Source: Mustela lutreola
Taxonomy: Eukaryota > Chordata > Mammalia > Carnivora > Mustelidae
Length of the DNA stretch: 64,000 bases
NCBI RefSeq assembly: GCF_030435805.1
Contig: NC_081293.1
Location: forward strand, 191,135,546-191,199,545
Reading direction: 5' to 3'
Shown in pieces: positions 23,783 to 34,737 of this stretch; position 1 is the stretch's first letter; the number at the start of each line of letters is the position of its first letter. Position numbers and translations under genes: made by a program. The notes below the pieces were generated by a model that did not search any database, had not been told where the DNA came from, and worked only from the letters and a program-made list of their open reading frames with translations.

Positions 23783-23996
23783 GGGGCGCCTGGGTGGCTC
23801 AGTGGGTTAAGCCTCTGCCTTTGGCTGGGGTCATGATCTCAGGGTCCTGGGATTGAGTTCCACATTGGGGGGGGGGGGTCTCTGCTCTGCAGGGAGCCTG
23901 CTTCCCTCACTCTCTCTCTCTGCCTGCCTTTCTGCCTACTTGTGATCTCTTTCTGTTAAATAAACAAATAAAACGTTAAATGAAAAAAAAAAAAAA
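23783..23996 (+). mobile_element. Can-SINE with a poly(G) tract
   Basis: Head GGGGCGCCTGGGTGGC. A run of about ten G at 23868-23877 interrupts the body. Target duplication CTATCCCTG at 23775-23783 and 23998-24006. Confidence 0.93.
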
Positions 23997-24194
23997 CTAT
24001 CCCTGAGGACTCAGTTAAGTGAAGTTACCATGTCAGTCACAGATTACTTATTTCCAGACTAAACTCTTCCCTTGTGTAAACACTGTTGTTGCTATTGTTG
24101 CTACTACGTGAAAAATGTCTTTAGACTGCTTTTAAAAACAGTAAAATATCAAAAAGGATTTTTAAGAACAAATATGAGCCAAGTATAACATACA

Positions 24195-24500
24195 ATAAAG
24201 GATTTGTTGTTGTTGTTGTTATGTATAGTTGACATACAATGTTATATTAGTTTCAGGGGTCCAACATAGAGATTTGTCTAGTCTGTACATTACTTAATCC
24301 TCACCATGAAAAGAGCAGTCACCACCTGTCACCATACAACATAATTACAATATTAGTGACTATATTCCCTATGCTGTACTTTTCATCACTGTGACTTATT
24401 TATTTTGTTACTGGAAGTTTATACCTTTTAATTCCCTTCATCTAATTTACCCAACCCCCTACCTTCTTCCTTCTGGCAAACACCAGTTTGTTCTCTACAT
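24195..24500 (-). mobile_element. Old L1 3' UTR
   Basis: TATAGTTGACATACAATGTT, AATATTAGTGACTATATTCC, GACTTATTTATTTTG and ACTGGAAGTTTATACC match the well-known 3' UTR of old placental L1s. The orientation is inferred. Confidence 0.65.
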
Positions 24501-24962
24501 TTATGAGAAAACTAAAGGGGTTTTATTTAGGGCAAAATGTTTATTATTCTTTCATTGCTTTTACAAATAATTTCAAAATAAAATGTGCAGAAATTAGATA
24601 AATGCAAAATACCTAATACAATAGTCATCGCTAAGTTACAAGATTGAGTATTTTTTATTTTTATTTAAAATATTCTGTATTTTTCATACATAAAAATTAT
24701 TAATATCAAAACTATAACTGACCACATAGTATATTTTCATTGAATCCCTGTAAGTAAAGAGAGTCATAAGCATTCACACTGGGAAGAAAAGAAGCTCAGG
24801 GTTTACTACATGATGAAAGATAATTGTGCCATGAACAAAATAAAACAATCTTAACAACAAAATTAACCATGGGGATCTCTAGAATATAATAAATGTGAAA
24901 TGCAAACCTTGATTATATTATCACATCATCAAGGACAGATTACTTTTTGCCTCTGGATTTAG
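24501..24962. other. Unassigned AT-rich sequence
   Basis: No gene or named repeat seen. Confidence 0.5.
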
Positions 24963-24974
24963 GATGAAGAAGGC

Positions 24975-25078
24975 ATTTTTAAGATTTTATTTTTAAGTAA
25001 CACTCAACATGGGGCTCAAACCACAACCCCAACATCAAGAGCTGCACGCTCCACCAACTGAGCCAGCCAGGCACCCCT
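24975..25078 (-). mobile_element. Truncated Can-SINE (tRNA-like head only)
   Basis: About 100 bp, with a short tail joined directly to the tRNA-related head and the CT-rich middle missing. Target duplication GATGAAGA at 24963-24970 and 25079-25086. Confidence 0.85.
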
Positions 25079-26180
25079 GATGAAGACATTTTTTTTTTAA
25101 ATAAAGAAAGAAGAGAATGTCTGATCTTCACCTCAATCCAAGAAAAGAATGAAAGATGTGGCAGTTTCTGTGGCAGGAAACAGAAACCAAAGGAAGAAAA
25201 CACTCCTTTGAAATGCCGTGATAGTTACTATGGAAGACAATATCCTCAAAGTTTTGTGTTTTGTTTTGTTTTGTTTCCCCAGAGCCTCCACTTAGAGCAA
25301 AACAACTCTGAAAAGTATGAACAAATTTGGAGGATTCACACTATACAATTTCAAAGTTTATTAAACAGTTATAATCATTGGTAGAGTGCATTATTCACAA
25401 AAGGGTAGGTACATAGACCAGTGGAACAGAAGAGACAGTTGAAAAGTAGACCCACACAAATACAGACAACCGATTTTTTACTATGATGCCAATTGTTTAC
25501 TATAATTGCCAAGGCAATTCGATGAAGAAAGGATATTTCTATCAACAAACAATTCTGGAGCAATTGTTATTCATATGCAAAACAAAATAAAATACCTTGA
25601 CACATTCCTCTCCTCTTATACAAAAGTTAAATTGAAATGGATCATGGATGGACCTAAATATGAAAGACCAAATGATACAACTTCTCAAAGAAAATAAGAG
25701 AAAGTTTTTGTGGCCTTGAGTCTGGCAAAGTTGAAGAAAAATTGATAAAGTAAAACTTATCAAAATATCAAACTTTCATTCTGTAAAAGATATTGTTAAG
25801 AGGATGAAAAGAAGCTATGGACTAAGAGAAAATATTTGCAAAGCATTTAGGTCATAAAGGACTTTTAACTACAATATATAAAGAATTTTTAAAATTCAGC
25901 AATAAGCAAACAACTAGATTTTTAAAAATAGGCAAAAATCTGTAAACACTCTACCAAAGAAAATATACTTTTGTCTAATTAGTATATAAACAATGGTCAA
26001 TGCCACTAGTCATTAGGCGAATGCAAATCAAAATCACAGTAAAATATGCCACTTCTAAAACATCTTTAAAAAAACCCAAAACAAACCAAAAAAAGCCCTG
26101 CACACATAACACCAACAATGCTAGGAGCGAGTTAAGAAGCAACTAGAACTTACATACATCGCTAGTAAAATTAAAAACAT

Positions 26181-26379
26181 GGGGGACCTGGGTGGCTCAA
26201 TTGGTTCAGCATCATACTCTTGATTTTGCCTCAGGTCATGATCTCAGAGTCCTGGGATTGAGGCCCACATCAGGCTCTGCACTCAGCAGGGAGTCTGCTT
26301 GAAATTCTCTCTCTCCCTCTGCCCCTCTCCCTGCTCACACACTCTGTCTCTCAAATAAATAAATAAATCTTTAAAAAAA

Positions 26380-26380
<1 letters not shown>
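26181..26380 (+). mobile_element. Can-SINE
   Basis: Head GGGGGACCTGGGTGGCTCAA, with a tail running into a GAAA microsatellite. Confidence 0.92.

Positions 26381-26446
<66 letters not shown>
26381..26446. repeat. (GAAA)n microsatellite from SINE tail
   Basis: About sixteen AAGA units grown from the SINE poly(A). Confidence 0.95.
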
Positions 26447-26448
<2 letters not shown>

Positions 26449-26500
26449 GTATAATTACTCTGGAAAATAGTTCAGCAGTTCCTTTAAAAGTTAAGTGCTT

Positions 26501-26561
26501 GGTTGTGGTACATAAACAATGAATCTTGGAACACTGAAAAAATTAAATTAAATTTTAAAAA
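26501..26561 (+). mobile_element. 61-bp L1 3'-end insertion
   Basis: Only the last bases of an L1 (GGTTGTGGTACATAAACAAT, GAATCTTGGAACACTG) plus an A-rich tail. It is bounded by a perfect 15-bp target duplication, AAAAGTTAAGTGCTT, at 26486-26500 and 26562-26576. Confidence 0.88.
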
Positions 26562-26970
26562 AAAAGTTAAGTGCTTACTGTACAACCCAGAAATCCTATT
26601 TCTAGGGATTTGCCCAAGTGAAATGAAGATGTTGCATGTGAATGTTTATAGCAATTTATTCATCATTGCCAAAAACTAGAAATGACTCAGATGTCTTTAT
26701 AAGAGAACAGATAAACAAACTGAAATAACCACACAATGTAATTCTACTCAACAATAAAAGTAGCTGAACTATAAATTAACTTAAATGGTTAAATCTTAAC
26801 TACATTTTGCAAAATAAAAGAAGCCAAACCCAAAAAGCTAGATACTGTATGAATCCATTTATATGTCCTCTGGAAAAAGCAAAAGTATTGGGACAAAAAA
26901 CAAATTAGTGGTTGCTAGGGACTTTGGGATTGGGCTGGGGAGACACAGATAACTCTAGGGTTGGGGCAGG

Positions 26971-27539
26971 ATGACTAGAGCATCCCATAATGCCTGAAAG
27001 TAAGGAAATAAAAATAAAAATGGAATCATAACAAAGACATAAGAGCGTACATGAAAGAGTTTCCAATTACCAAAGCTTGAGAAATTTGAGTAACATTATA
27101 AATAATAAATATTAGATTGTAACAGAATATAAAATCCATGAGTATATACTAATGCAAATTAATGTTTGATTAAATAAATGATGGAAAAAACTCTTTTTTA
27201 CAGAAGAATTCTAATTAATACAAGTAAAAGGAATGAAGAAAATAAAAAATTAGAACAGCACAACAATGTAATAATTGTTGCAGTCAACATCTGCTAATGA
27301 ATGCTGACATTAGTGAAGAGGGGTTTAAGGAAAAACAAGATATTTGCATAGCTGCAAAGTAACTCCTCCAGAATATTACTGTGAAGGTTTTAAAATATGT
27401 CCACAAATTCTTTGAGTTTCCTCCTTCCAGAAAGCAAAGTTTAATTCCTCTCCCCTTGAGTATGGGCTAGATTTCAGTGACTCACTTCAAATGATGAGAT
27501 TATAAGGGGGGGGTGGTGAATAATCATGGTGGAGAAAAC
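26971..27539. other. Unassigned AT-rich sequence
   Basis: No gene seen. The right part may belong to the old repeat that follows. Confidence 0.4.
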
Positions 27540-28112
27540 TGGCAGATAGATGTCATTTTTACCAAGGATGCTCAAGTTTCCCGTCACTACTACTAAGACA
27601 TTGGCATCATGTACCTCCTACAATGAGAAGGGTACTTCACCTTTGGAGTATTCCCCCAAATCCATAACTCCAATGTAATCATGAGAAAACATGAGACAAA
27701 CCCAAACCGGACTGCTCTACAAAATACCTGGGCCAGTATTCTTCAAAATGGTCATGGTCATGAAAGAAAATGAAAAACCAAGAATCTATTACATATTGAA
27801 TGAGACTAAAAATACACAATGATTAAATGCATCATGGAATTGTAGATTGGATCTTGGAATAGGAAAAGGACATTAATGGAAAACTGGGAAAAATCCAAAT
27901 AAAGCCCATAGGTTAGCTACTAGTATTGTTGTAACCGTGCTAACTTCTTAGTTTTGGTCATAGTGCCACGGTTAAGTCAGATAAAAGCATTATGGGCAGC
28001 TAGATGAAGGGTATATAGGAATTCTCTATACACAACACATATCTATGTCAAAATTATTTTGAAATAGTAAGTTAAAAATATACCAAATAAACTGAAATTT
28101 TTAAAGCCGTTT
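27540..28112 (+). mobile_element. Old L1M-type 3' UTR
   Basis: TGAGAAGGGTACTTCACC, TCATGAGAAAACATGAGACA, GGTCATGGTCATGAAAG, TTGGATCTTGGAATAGG and AGGACATTAATGG form the block order of an ancient L1 3' end. The same family recurs at about 40640-40930. Confidence 0.6.
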
Positions 28113-28363
28113 TCTCTGTCCTTAATGGTTCAAATTTTTCTTCATGAGTTTTCCTTGGTTAAATACACACTTGGATATATTTAGCAAACTGGGTATGTCA
28201 TTCAGGTTCTAGTAATTCCACTGGCTCTGCTTCTAAAAAATCATCTCTTTGCCTAGAAAGGCCACCTCACCCCACTTCAGACTGCCCCTGGGAGTTCCTA
28301 TCAACAACATTCTTTTTTCCATTGTAGGAAGAAACCTCACCATAAGCTGTGACAAACAGAGCC

Positions 28364-28562
28364 TCTTTTTTTTTTTTAACATTTTATTTATTTATTTGAC
28401 AGAGAGAGAGATCACAAGTAGGCAGAGAGGCAGGCAGAGAGGTGGGGGGAAGCAGGCTCCCTGCTGAACAGAGAGCCCGATTCGGGGCTCCATCCCAGGA
28501 CCCTGAGATCGTGACCTGAGCCGAAGGCAGAGGCTTAACCCACTGAGCCACCCAGGCACCCC
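28364..28562 (-). mobile_element. Can-SINE
   Basis: Near-consensus reverse SINE ending CACCCAGGCACCCC, with poly(T) at 28366-28377. Confidence 0.93.
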
Positions 28563-28626
28563 TCAGGTAATTTGTTTTGCAAAGAATTTCTGTCTCTTGA
28601 AAATTAGCATCTTCTTGCTTTACTAT

Positions 28627-29375
28627 TGTGATATTATGATTTATAATAAGAGATACATTTGGTCTCTGTGCCTTTTTTCTGTCAGAACTCCTAAAACCTT
28701 CAGAATTCCCAAATCCATAAGCATTATAAAGGTGTTTTTGGTTGTTGATGAAGTGACTTGAAAACCACACCTAAACTGGGGTGGTTGTCAGGAGAACCAA
28801 TCATTGACTAGAAGCTTGGAATTTTCGGTCCCACCCCCTTATTTCCAGAAAGGAGAGAGGGGCTAGAGTAGAGACAATCACCAATGGCCAATGATTTAAT
28901 CAATCCTGCCTATAGAATGAAGCCTCCTTGGGTTCAGAGAGCTTCTAGTGAACATGTGATGTTCACTGGAGAGGGCATGGAAGCTACATACTTTGCCCTC
29001 CTCATCTCCTCCACCTGAAAGTTCATTGGTAGCCTTTATCCTATCCTTTATTATAAAGTTTATTATAAAACTGGTAAGCTATTTTCTTGAGTTCTGTGAG
29101 CCACTCTGGCAAATTAATGGGACCTGAGGAGAGAATCCATGAAAACCTCTAATTTACAGCTGACAGGTCAGGAGCACAGGTGACAACCGGGATATGTGAT
29201 TGCCATCTGGTGTGGGGTCAGTCTTATGGGACTGATCCCTTAACCCATGGGATCTGATGCTATCTCCAAGTAGATAGTGTCCAAATTGAGTTAAATTGTA
29301 GGACACTGGCTGGTGTCACAGAATGACCTGGTGTGGGAAAAAACACATACACAAAAAACAAAAACCCACACATAT
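28627..29375 (+). mobile_element. ERVL-like LTR (fossil)
   Basis: A roughly 750-bp LTR: it starts TGTGATATTATGATTTATAA and includes CACCAATGGCCAATGATTTA, ATGAAGCCTCC, the CTTTATTATAAAG region, TTGAGTTCTGTGAGCC and GACAGGTCAGGAGCACAG. The bases just after it (29376-29395, AGTGTCAGAAGTG) resemble the tRNA-Leu primer-binding site typical of ERVL. It looks like a solo LTR; no internal region is recognised. It is moderately decayed. A second partial copy lies at 4425-4765. Confidence 0.7.
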
Positions 29376-29604
29376 AGTGACCTGAAGTGTCAGAAGTGAA
29401 GGGTTCTGTTTAATTAGTAAGGAAAATTTCACAGATAGAATGCTGGGTTGCCTTTTTTTTTAAACTCAATTATTCTTCCTTTAAGTAGTGAAGACATCAT
29501 AAAAGACTATCAGGAAAAAAAATGTTAACAGTCAAGTCAAACCTGAATTTAGTCTTTGGCTTAAAGGATCCACACAAAAGGATCCACAGGTCCAGGAAGT
29601 ATAA

Positions 29605-29855
29605 AGTATAAATAATGGGAAAGAACATGGACTCTGGCACCACGTAACTTGTGTTAGAATCGCAACTCTGTCTCTCTCTAGGTGTGTGACTTTGGCATCA
29701 GTTTCCACATCTGAAAAGGTAGGTAATAAAGGCACAATCTTAAAAAAAAAAAAAAAAAAAAAAGTATATTCTTCATTGGGTTGCTGTAAGGCTTAAATGT
29801 GATTATAGAAAGTATTTGAAAAGTGCCTAGCACATAATCAGAACTACATGTCTCT
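29605..29855 (+). mobile_element. MIR SINE with inserted poly(A)
   Basis: GAACATGGACTCTGGCACC, GGTGTGTGACTTTGGC, CAGTTTCCACATCTG, GGGTTGCTGTAAGGC and TGCCTAGCACATA follow the MIR consensus in order. A 20-odd-base A run at 29741-29763 splits it. Confidence 0.85.
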
Positions 29856-29871
29856 ATCTCTGTGTCTTTGA

Positions 29872-29873
<2 letters not shown>

Positions 29874-29902
<29 letters not shown>

Positions 29903-29903
29903 T
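29874..29903. repeat. (TTA)n microsatellite
   Basis: About ten TTA units. Confidence 0.95.
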
Positions 29904-29957
29904 TCAATCAGTTCCCTGAGGTCACAAGTAAAATTAGTTAAATGGTGACTTGGTGGG

Positions 29958-30156
29958 AACCTGGGTCACTCAGTCATTAAGTGTCTGACTGCAGCTCAGG
30001 TCATGGTCCCAGGGACCTGGGATTGAGCCCCATGTCGGGCTCCCTATTCAGCTGGGAGTCTGCTTCTCCCTCTCCCTGCGTACCTCCACCCCTCTCATGC
30101 TCTCTCTAGCTATCTCTCTCTCTCTCTCAAATAAATACATAAAATATTTTTTAAAA
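29958..30156 (+). mobile_element. Can-SINE
   Basis: Diverged head (AACCTGGGTCACTCAGTC). A perfect 17-bp target duplication, AATGGTGACTTGGTGGG, at 29941-29957 and 30157-30173. Confidence 0.95.
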
Positions 30157-30173
30157 AATGGTGACTTGGTGGG

Positions 30174-30452
30174 CAAATGTTCAGCTTAAATGGTGCTAGT
30201 CAAAGCCATGGCCTTCAATGCCATGTTAGTGGTTTATAAACAAGCATCCTCCCCAGCCCCATAATTGAACCACTACCAACAAGTCCAATGGGCATGGAAG
30301 AGGATTAAAAAGCAAATCCTTCCATCATTTGCATCTCCAGATTTAGAGCTAACAATTGTGAGATAAACAAATGGAGTGAATTTGGAAATGATGCATCCAA
30401 GACTTACTCCTATGACATAAAGAGTGGGAGCTATCAAAGATCTGCCTAACAA
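30174..30452. other. 5' flank of TAS2R39
   Basis: Unique sequence leading into the TAS2R39 start. No clear TATA box or other promoter signal is visible. Confidence 0.4.
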
Positions 30453-31427
30453 ATGCTAGAGAGACATTTTCCTCCAGACACAAAAGAGGGGTAACAACTT
30501 AAGATGACCAAAACCTGCAATCCCCCAGAAAATGAACTGTCACCATTTCAGATCTTACCGATTTTAACAATTATAGGCACTGAATGCATCACTGGTATCA
30601 TTGCAAATGGGTTCATTATGACTGTAAATGCAGCTGAGTGGCAGAATCCTGTTTTTCTTGAGTGTATCCAGAATAGCTCTCCAAAGCTTCATGATGCTAG
30701 AGTTTACCTTCAGCTCAACATTCCCACGTTTTTATAATGAAGACCTTATATATGACATGTTCAAAGTAAGTTTCATGTTCTTAAATCATTGTAGCCTCTG
30801 GTTTTCTGCCTGGCTCAGTTTCTTCTACTTCGTGGAGATTGTTGATTTCTCCCACCCCCTTTTCCTCAAGTAGAGAATTTCCAGATGGATGCCCTGGCTT
30901 CTGTGGCTTTCAGTGTCTATTTCCCTGGGCTACGGTGGGCTCTTCCCTAAAGACATCTACAGCGTGTATCACAATTCTTCTATCCCTTCCTCCAACTCAA
31001 GAAAAAATACTTCACTGAGACCAATATGGTCAACCTGGTTCTTCTCTATAACTTGGGGGTCTTCATTCCTCTGATCATGTTCATCCTTTCAGCCACCCTG
31101 CTGATCATGTCTCTCAAGAGACACACCCTACACTTGAAAAGCAATGCCACTGGCTCCAGGGATCCCAGCATGGAGGCTCACATGGGGGCCATCAAAGCTA
31201 CCAGCTACTTTCTCATTCTCTACATTTTCAATGCAGTTGCTCTATTTCTCTATATGTCCAACATCTTTGACATCAACAGTTACTGGAATATTTTGTGCAG
31301 ATTTATCATGGCTGCCTACCCTGCTGGACACTCCATTCTGCTGATTCGGGACAACCCTGGGTTGAGAAGAGCTTGGAAGCAGGTTCAATCTCAAGTTCAT
31401 CTTTACCTAAAAGAGCAGACTCCATGA
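30453..31427 (+). pseudogene. TAS2R39: Bitter taste receptor TAS2R39, broken
   Basis: Single-exon class-T GPCR gene; in intact form a plasma-membrane seven-helix receptor of taste cells signalling through gustducin. The match to TAS2R39 is specific: the N-terminal extension (MLERHFPPDTKEG), then MTKTC.P.E.ELSPF from 30504, GIIANGFIM (TM1), RILFFLSVSRIALQSFMMLE (TM2-3), CSLWFSAWLSFFYFVEI (TM3), MPWLLWLSV (TM4), and an open C-terminal third, 31026-31427, covering TM5-TM7 ([58 protein letters not shown]). Lesions: a stop at 30492-30494 in the extension (rescuable by the second Met); a loss of about 30 bp, not a multiple of three, after AEW near 30645, removing the first intracellular loop; a stop at 30871-30873 before TM4; and a frame change near 31000 in extracellular loop 2. 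The usual length is about 338 codons. No intact receptor can be made. Confidence 0.95.
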
Positions 31428-31663
31428 CTGACACCCAAAGAGTACAACAGCACCCAGCCCAACAGCTCTACCTTTCCCCCACCCATACCCCTCTCCTTCT
31501 ACCCCCTTTCTTTCCCAAACCTGATTCTTTTATCTTCTATGAATTTTTTTAATACAGAAAGCTGATTTTCACTTTTATCTTTTGCTTCATGTGCACAATC
31601 ACAGTGATGCTTGACATTCTTTACCTGAGCCTTTCATTTCTACCTCCCCTTGCTTCATCTAAA
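31428..31663. other. 3' flank of TAS2R39 pseudogene
   Basis: Unique CT-rich sequence; nothing further recognised. Confidence 0.5.
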
Positions 31664-31800
31664 GCAGTGATTCTATACATTAAATCTCTGGGAGAGATTT
31701 TTTAAAGTATCAATGTCTAAGCCTGACCCCTAAATTAAGTCAGAATTTTTGGTGTTAGAATTGAAACAATTCTTTCAAGTTCTCGAGTGATTATTTTCTA
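31664..31800 (+). mobile_element. MER5A-like hAT MITE, partial
   Basis: CAGTGATTCTATACATTAAA, GGAGAGATTTTTTAAAG, TCTAAGCCTGACCCC and AAGTCAGAATTTTTGG follow the MER5A layout. The right end is decayed. Confidence 0.65.
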
Positions 31801-31849
31801 AAACAAAAAATTTTTAAGATGGTCATACTGGCTTATAACAAGAGAAAAA

Positions 31850-32130
31850 TTAAGACTACTTTGAAGTGTAAGTTTTCACCTATCAGATTAGCAAAGATCA
31901 GAAAGTTTGGTAACACACTATGTGTGATTATGGAGACCAGGCAATCTCATAAGTTGATGGAAATACTAACTGCTGCTTCTTCAAGTACAGTTTAGTGATA
32001 CTTCTGAAGGAACATACTTTTAATTGGCAATTTTACTTGGGGGAGTTTATCTTATATTTCAGTACATAAAAATTGACAGGTACCAGTTATATATTGCAAT
32101 ATTTTGCATCTAAGATGGCCATATTCATTA
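31850..32130 (+). mobile_element. Ancient L1 ORF2 3' fragment
   Basis: TTCACCTATCAGATTAGCAA, AGAAAGTTTGGTAACAC and GCAATTTTACTTGGGGGAG resemble the late ORF2 of old L1M elements. Confidence 0.6.
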
Positions 32131-32899
32131 TTAAATATGGAACCATATTGAGGGTAGCAACCAAGGTTGAATCACCAATCTATGATAAAAACTTAACCTA
32201 CTTTCTCTCCCTATCTGTAATAACCGGGTTAAATTCCTCCTGAAATAGAAACATTATTTCTTTCTCTCTTCAATAAGATGCAGAGACTCTTCTTAAAGGG
32301 TCTTGTTTTCTGAACTTCTATGTCCTTGGGACTCTAAGACAAGATAAATAAGGTAAAAGAACAAAATGTAAGGAAGACCTTGAAATTTTGAAATGTTCAA
32401 TACGGGAGAGAGATGTCAGCACTTGAATCTATTCAGGGCAGGTCTGGACTTTGGGCTGCTTTATTACTGCTTTATTATTTAGGACCTGTAGTGGAAAGAG
32501 CCACCCTGAGAGAAGAAAGGGTAAACTACCCTCCCCCATTTCATAACCAGTCTACAGTCTGTAGACATGGACACCTCTAGGGCAGTCTTCACTGGGCCAA
32601 GTACTCCTCACATGTACCAGCAAGTAAATATGACTTGCTATTGAAACCATGAAAGTCTTCCAGGAAGGAACATGACTGTTTCAGTTGTGAACATTAGATG
32701 TTCATCACTATTTGTCATTTAATCCTTATCAAGTATTTTGTTGTTTTAAAAAAAAATGTTTGATATTCAAAATGATTTCATCCTTCTTTGCACATTAACA
32801 AATGGATTCTGGAAAATATACTGGATGCTAAGAAAACTGGTAAACCTGTTTTGTAAACATTCTCAGGAGCTGAAGACATTAAGTCAGTGAGTATCAAAG
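32131..32899. other. Unassigned intergenic sequence
   Basis: No gene or named repeat seen. Confidence 0.5.
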
Positions 32900-32908
32900 C
32901 ATAGTTAT

Positions 32909-33134
32909 CAGGGTCTCTGGGTGGCTTGGTTAATCGACTGCCTTTAGGACAGGTCATGATCCCAGGGTCCTGGCATTGAGCCCTGCATCAAGGACCCTGC
33001 TTCTTCCTCTCCCTCTGCTTGCCATTCCCTCTGCTTGTTCTCTCTCTCTCTTTCTCCCTCTGTCAAATAAATAAAATCTTTAAAAACAAACAAACAAACA
33101 ACAACAACAACAAACAAACAAAAAAAAAAAAAAC
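32909..33134 (+). mobile_element. Can-SINE with (CAAA)n/(CAA)n tail
   Basis: Diverged SINE (GGGTCTCTGGGTGGCTTGG). The tail is expanded to CAAA and CAA units at 33086-33120 and then poly(A). Target duplication CATAGTTAT at 32900-32908 and 33135-33143. Confidence 0.92.
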
Positions 33135-33143
33135 CATAGTTAT

Positions 33144-33685
33144 AGGCAGCTGGAAATAGACCATCAAAGCCATGACTGGTGAGAAAATATTGATGGAAAT
33201 GATTAGATTACTCACTGAGCAGCTCCCAAAACCCAGTAACAGATAATTGGGGAAATACATATCACATGTCACAATTGTTTGTCACTATTTCTGGTAATGT
33301 GGTAAGGTTTATTTTCTTGTGAAATAACCCTGATTGCTACAAAGCTGTCTATTAAAAGCATCTTAACTCAATGCCTGGGTTTTGTTTTGGTTTTTTATGA
33401 GACTGTCAATATTAACAAAAAACATAATACTGTTACTCATTTCTAAAACTCCACCCAAAGATTACAGAATTAAGAAATTAGAGTTATTTCAAATTTATTT
33501 TGTAAGTTATTATTATTATCAAAGTAAAATAGCTTTTGTCAAACAGACAAGCAAATAAATCCTGAAAAGGTATTTTGTGAAAAGTAAGTCTCCTGCTCAC
33601 CCTGATTTCCACTTCCCACAAGCAGCAGTTCTATTGATTTCCGGCTTTAGCTTTTGTGGTGGCTACTTTTATAGCTTCGAATGCA

Positions 33686-33686
<1 letters not shown>
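33144..33686. other. Unassigned AT-rich sequence
   Basis: No gene or named repeat seen. Confidence 0.5.

Positions 33687-33720
<34 letters not shown>
33687..33720. repeat. (AC)n microsatellite
   Basis: About seventeen uninterrupted AC units. Confidence 0.97.
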
Positions 33721-33723
<3 letters not shown>

Positions 33724-34006
33724 TTGTTTAACCCATCTGTAAACAACACCCATTAACTCATCACTGTAAAAGATGAGGACAGAAGTGTCTCTTACATTGT
33801 CCTCAACTGTTCCCTGGTCCTCTTCCCAAATTTTGAGAATTGCATTACTACTTTTAGCTCCTATTCTCATTGCTTTTAAATTATTGAGTGATCATCTTAC
33901 ATTTCAATGTTTTGTTCTAATATTTATAATCAATGCCTATCAACTCAGCATTAAATAGTGTTGGTGCTCCTATCCTTCCCTCTACTACTTTTCCCTTTTC
34001 TGCCTT

Positions 34007-34210
34007 TTTTTTTTTAAAGATTTTTTTTAATTTATTTATCGGGGTGGGGGGGGTGGAGAGAGCGAGCACAGGCAGACAGAATGGCAGGCAGAGGCAGAGG
34101 GAGAAGCAGGCTCCCAGCCCAGCAAGGAGCCCGATGTGGGACTCGATCCCAGGACGCTGGGATCATGACCTGAGCCGAAGGCAGCTGCTTTTAACCAACC
34201 GAGCCACCCA
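34007..34210 (-). mobile_element. Can-SINE
   Basis: Reverse SINE with a GGGGTGGGGGG tract. Perfect 13-bp target duplication CCTTTTCTGCCTT at 33994-34006 and 34211-34223. The head ends at GCCACCCA, so the first bases are missing. Confidence 0.93.
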
Positions 34211-34332
34211 CCTTTTCTGCCTTCTAACTTCGAAAAGCAACATGCTCTTTTTACACTGTCATATGCTATTCTGTAACTGTAGTTCAGTCTTCTGTGCTTT
34301 ACCTTTGAATTTATTTTAAATGTAGAAAAATC

Positions 34333-34498
34333 GGGCTCCTCGGTGGTTCAGTGGGTTAAGTCTCTGCCTTTAACTCGGGTCATGATCTCAGGGTCCTGGG
34401 GTCAAGTCCCTTGTCAGGCCTCTCTCTCTGCCTGCCTACCTGCCTACTTGCGATTTCTCTGTGTCAAATAAATAAATCTTTAAAAAATTTTAAAAAAT
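34333..34498 (+). mobile_element. Can-SINE, internally shortened
   Basis: GGGCTCCTCGGTGGTTCAG head, lacking part of the body (GTCAGG joins directly to CCTCTCTC). Target duplication AAATGTAGAAAAATC (34318-34332) and AAATATAGAAAAATC (34499-34513). Confidence 0.92.
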
Positions 34499-34529
34499 AA
34501 ATATAGAAAAATCAATAAACAGCATTTCT

Positions 34530-34720
34530 TTCTTTAAAAAAGGTTGTATTCACTTATTTGAGAGAGGGGGAAAGAGAGAGCGGGAAAGCGGGTGAGAAGA
34601 AGAGGAGGAAGCAGAATCCCGGCTGAGCAGGGAGCCTGCTACAGGACTCCATCTCAGGACTCTGGGATCATGACTGGAGCCGAAGGCATAGGCCTAACCA
34701 ACTAAGCCACCCAGGCACCC
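34530..34720 (-). mobile_element. Can-SINE
   Basis: Reverse and older. Target duplication CAATAAACAGCATTTCT (34513-34529) and CAATAAATAGCATTTCT (34721-34737), one mismatch. It sits immediately beside the previous SINE. Confidence 0.93.
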
Positions 34721-34737
34721 CAATAAATAGCATTTCT

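Larger units (their letters stand above)
25295..26970 (+). mobile_element. Old L1 ORF2 3' part with UTR
   Basis: Degraded ORF2 C-terminal region (TAGACCAGTGGAACAG, GACCTAAATATGAAAGACC, ATGCAAATCAAAATCACAGT, CCCAGAAATCCTATTTCTAG, CAACAATAAAAGTAG) followed by the typical TAGTGGTTGCTAGGGAC end. It is split by a Can-SINE plus (GAAA)n at 26181-26446 and by a 61-bp L1 tail at 26501-26561. Clearly dead. Confidence 0.8.

Noticed and set aside
26381-26446. CRISPR-like or satellite array
   Set aside because: Simple GAAA microsatellite grown from a SINE tail; no spacers. No CRISPR array exists in the window.
31026-31427. Open 133-codon GPCR-like frame as a real gene
   Set aside because: It is the C-terminal part of the broken TAS2R39; TM1-TM4 are out of frame or interrupted.
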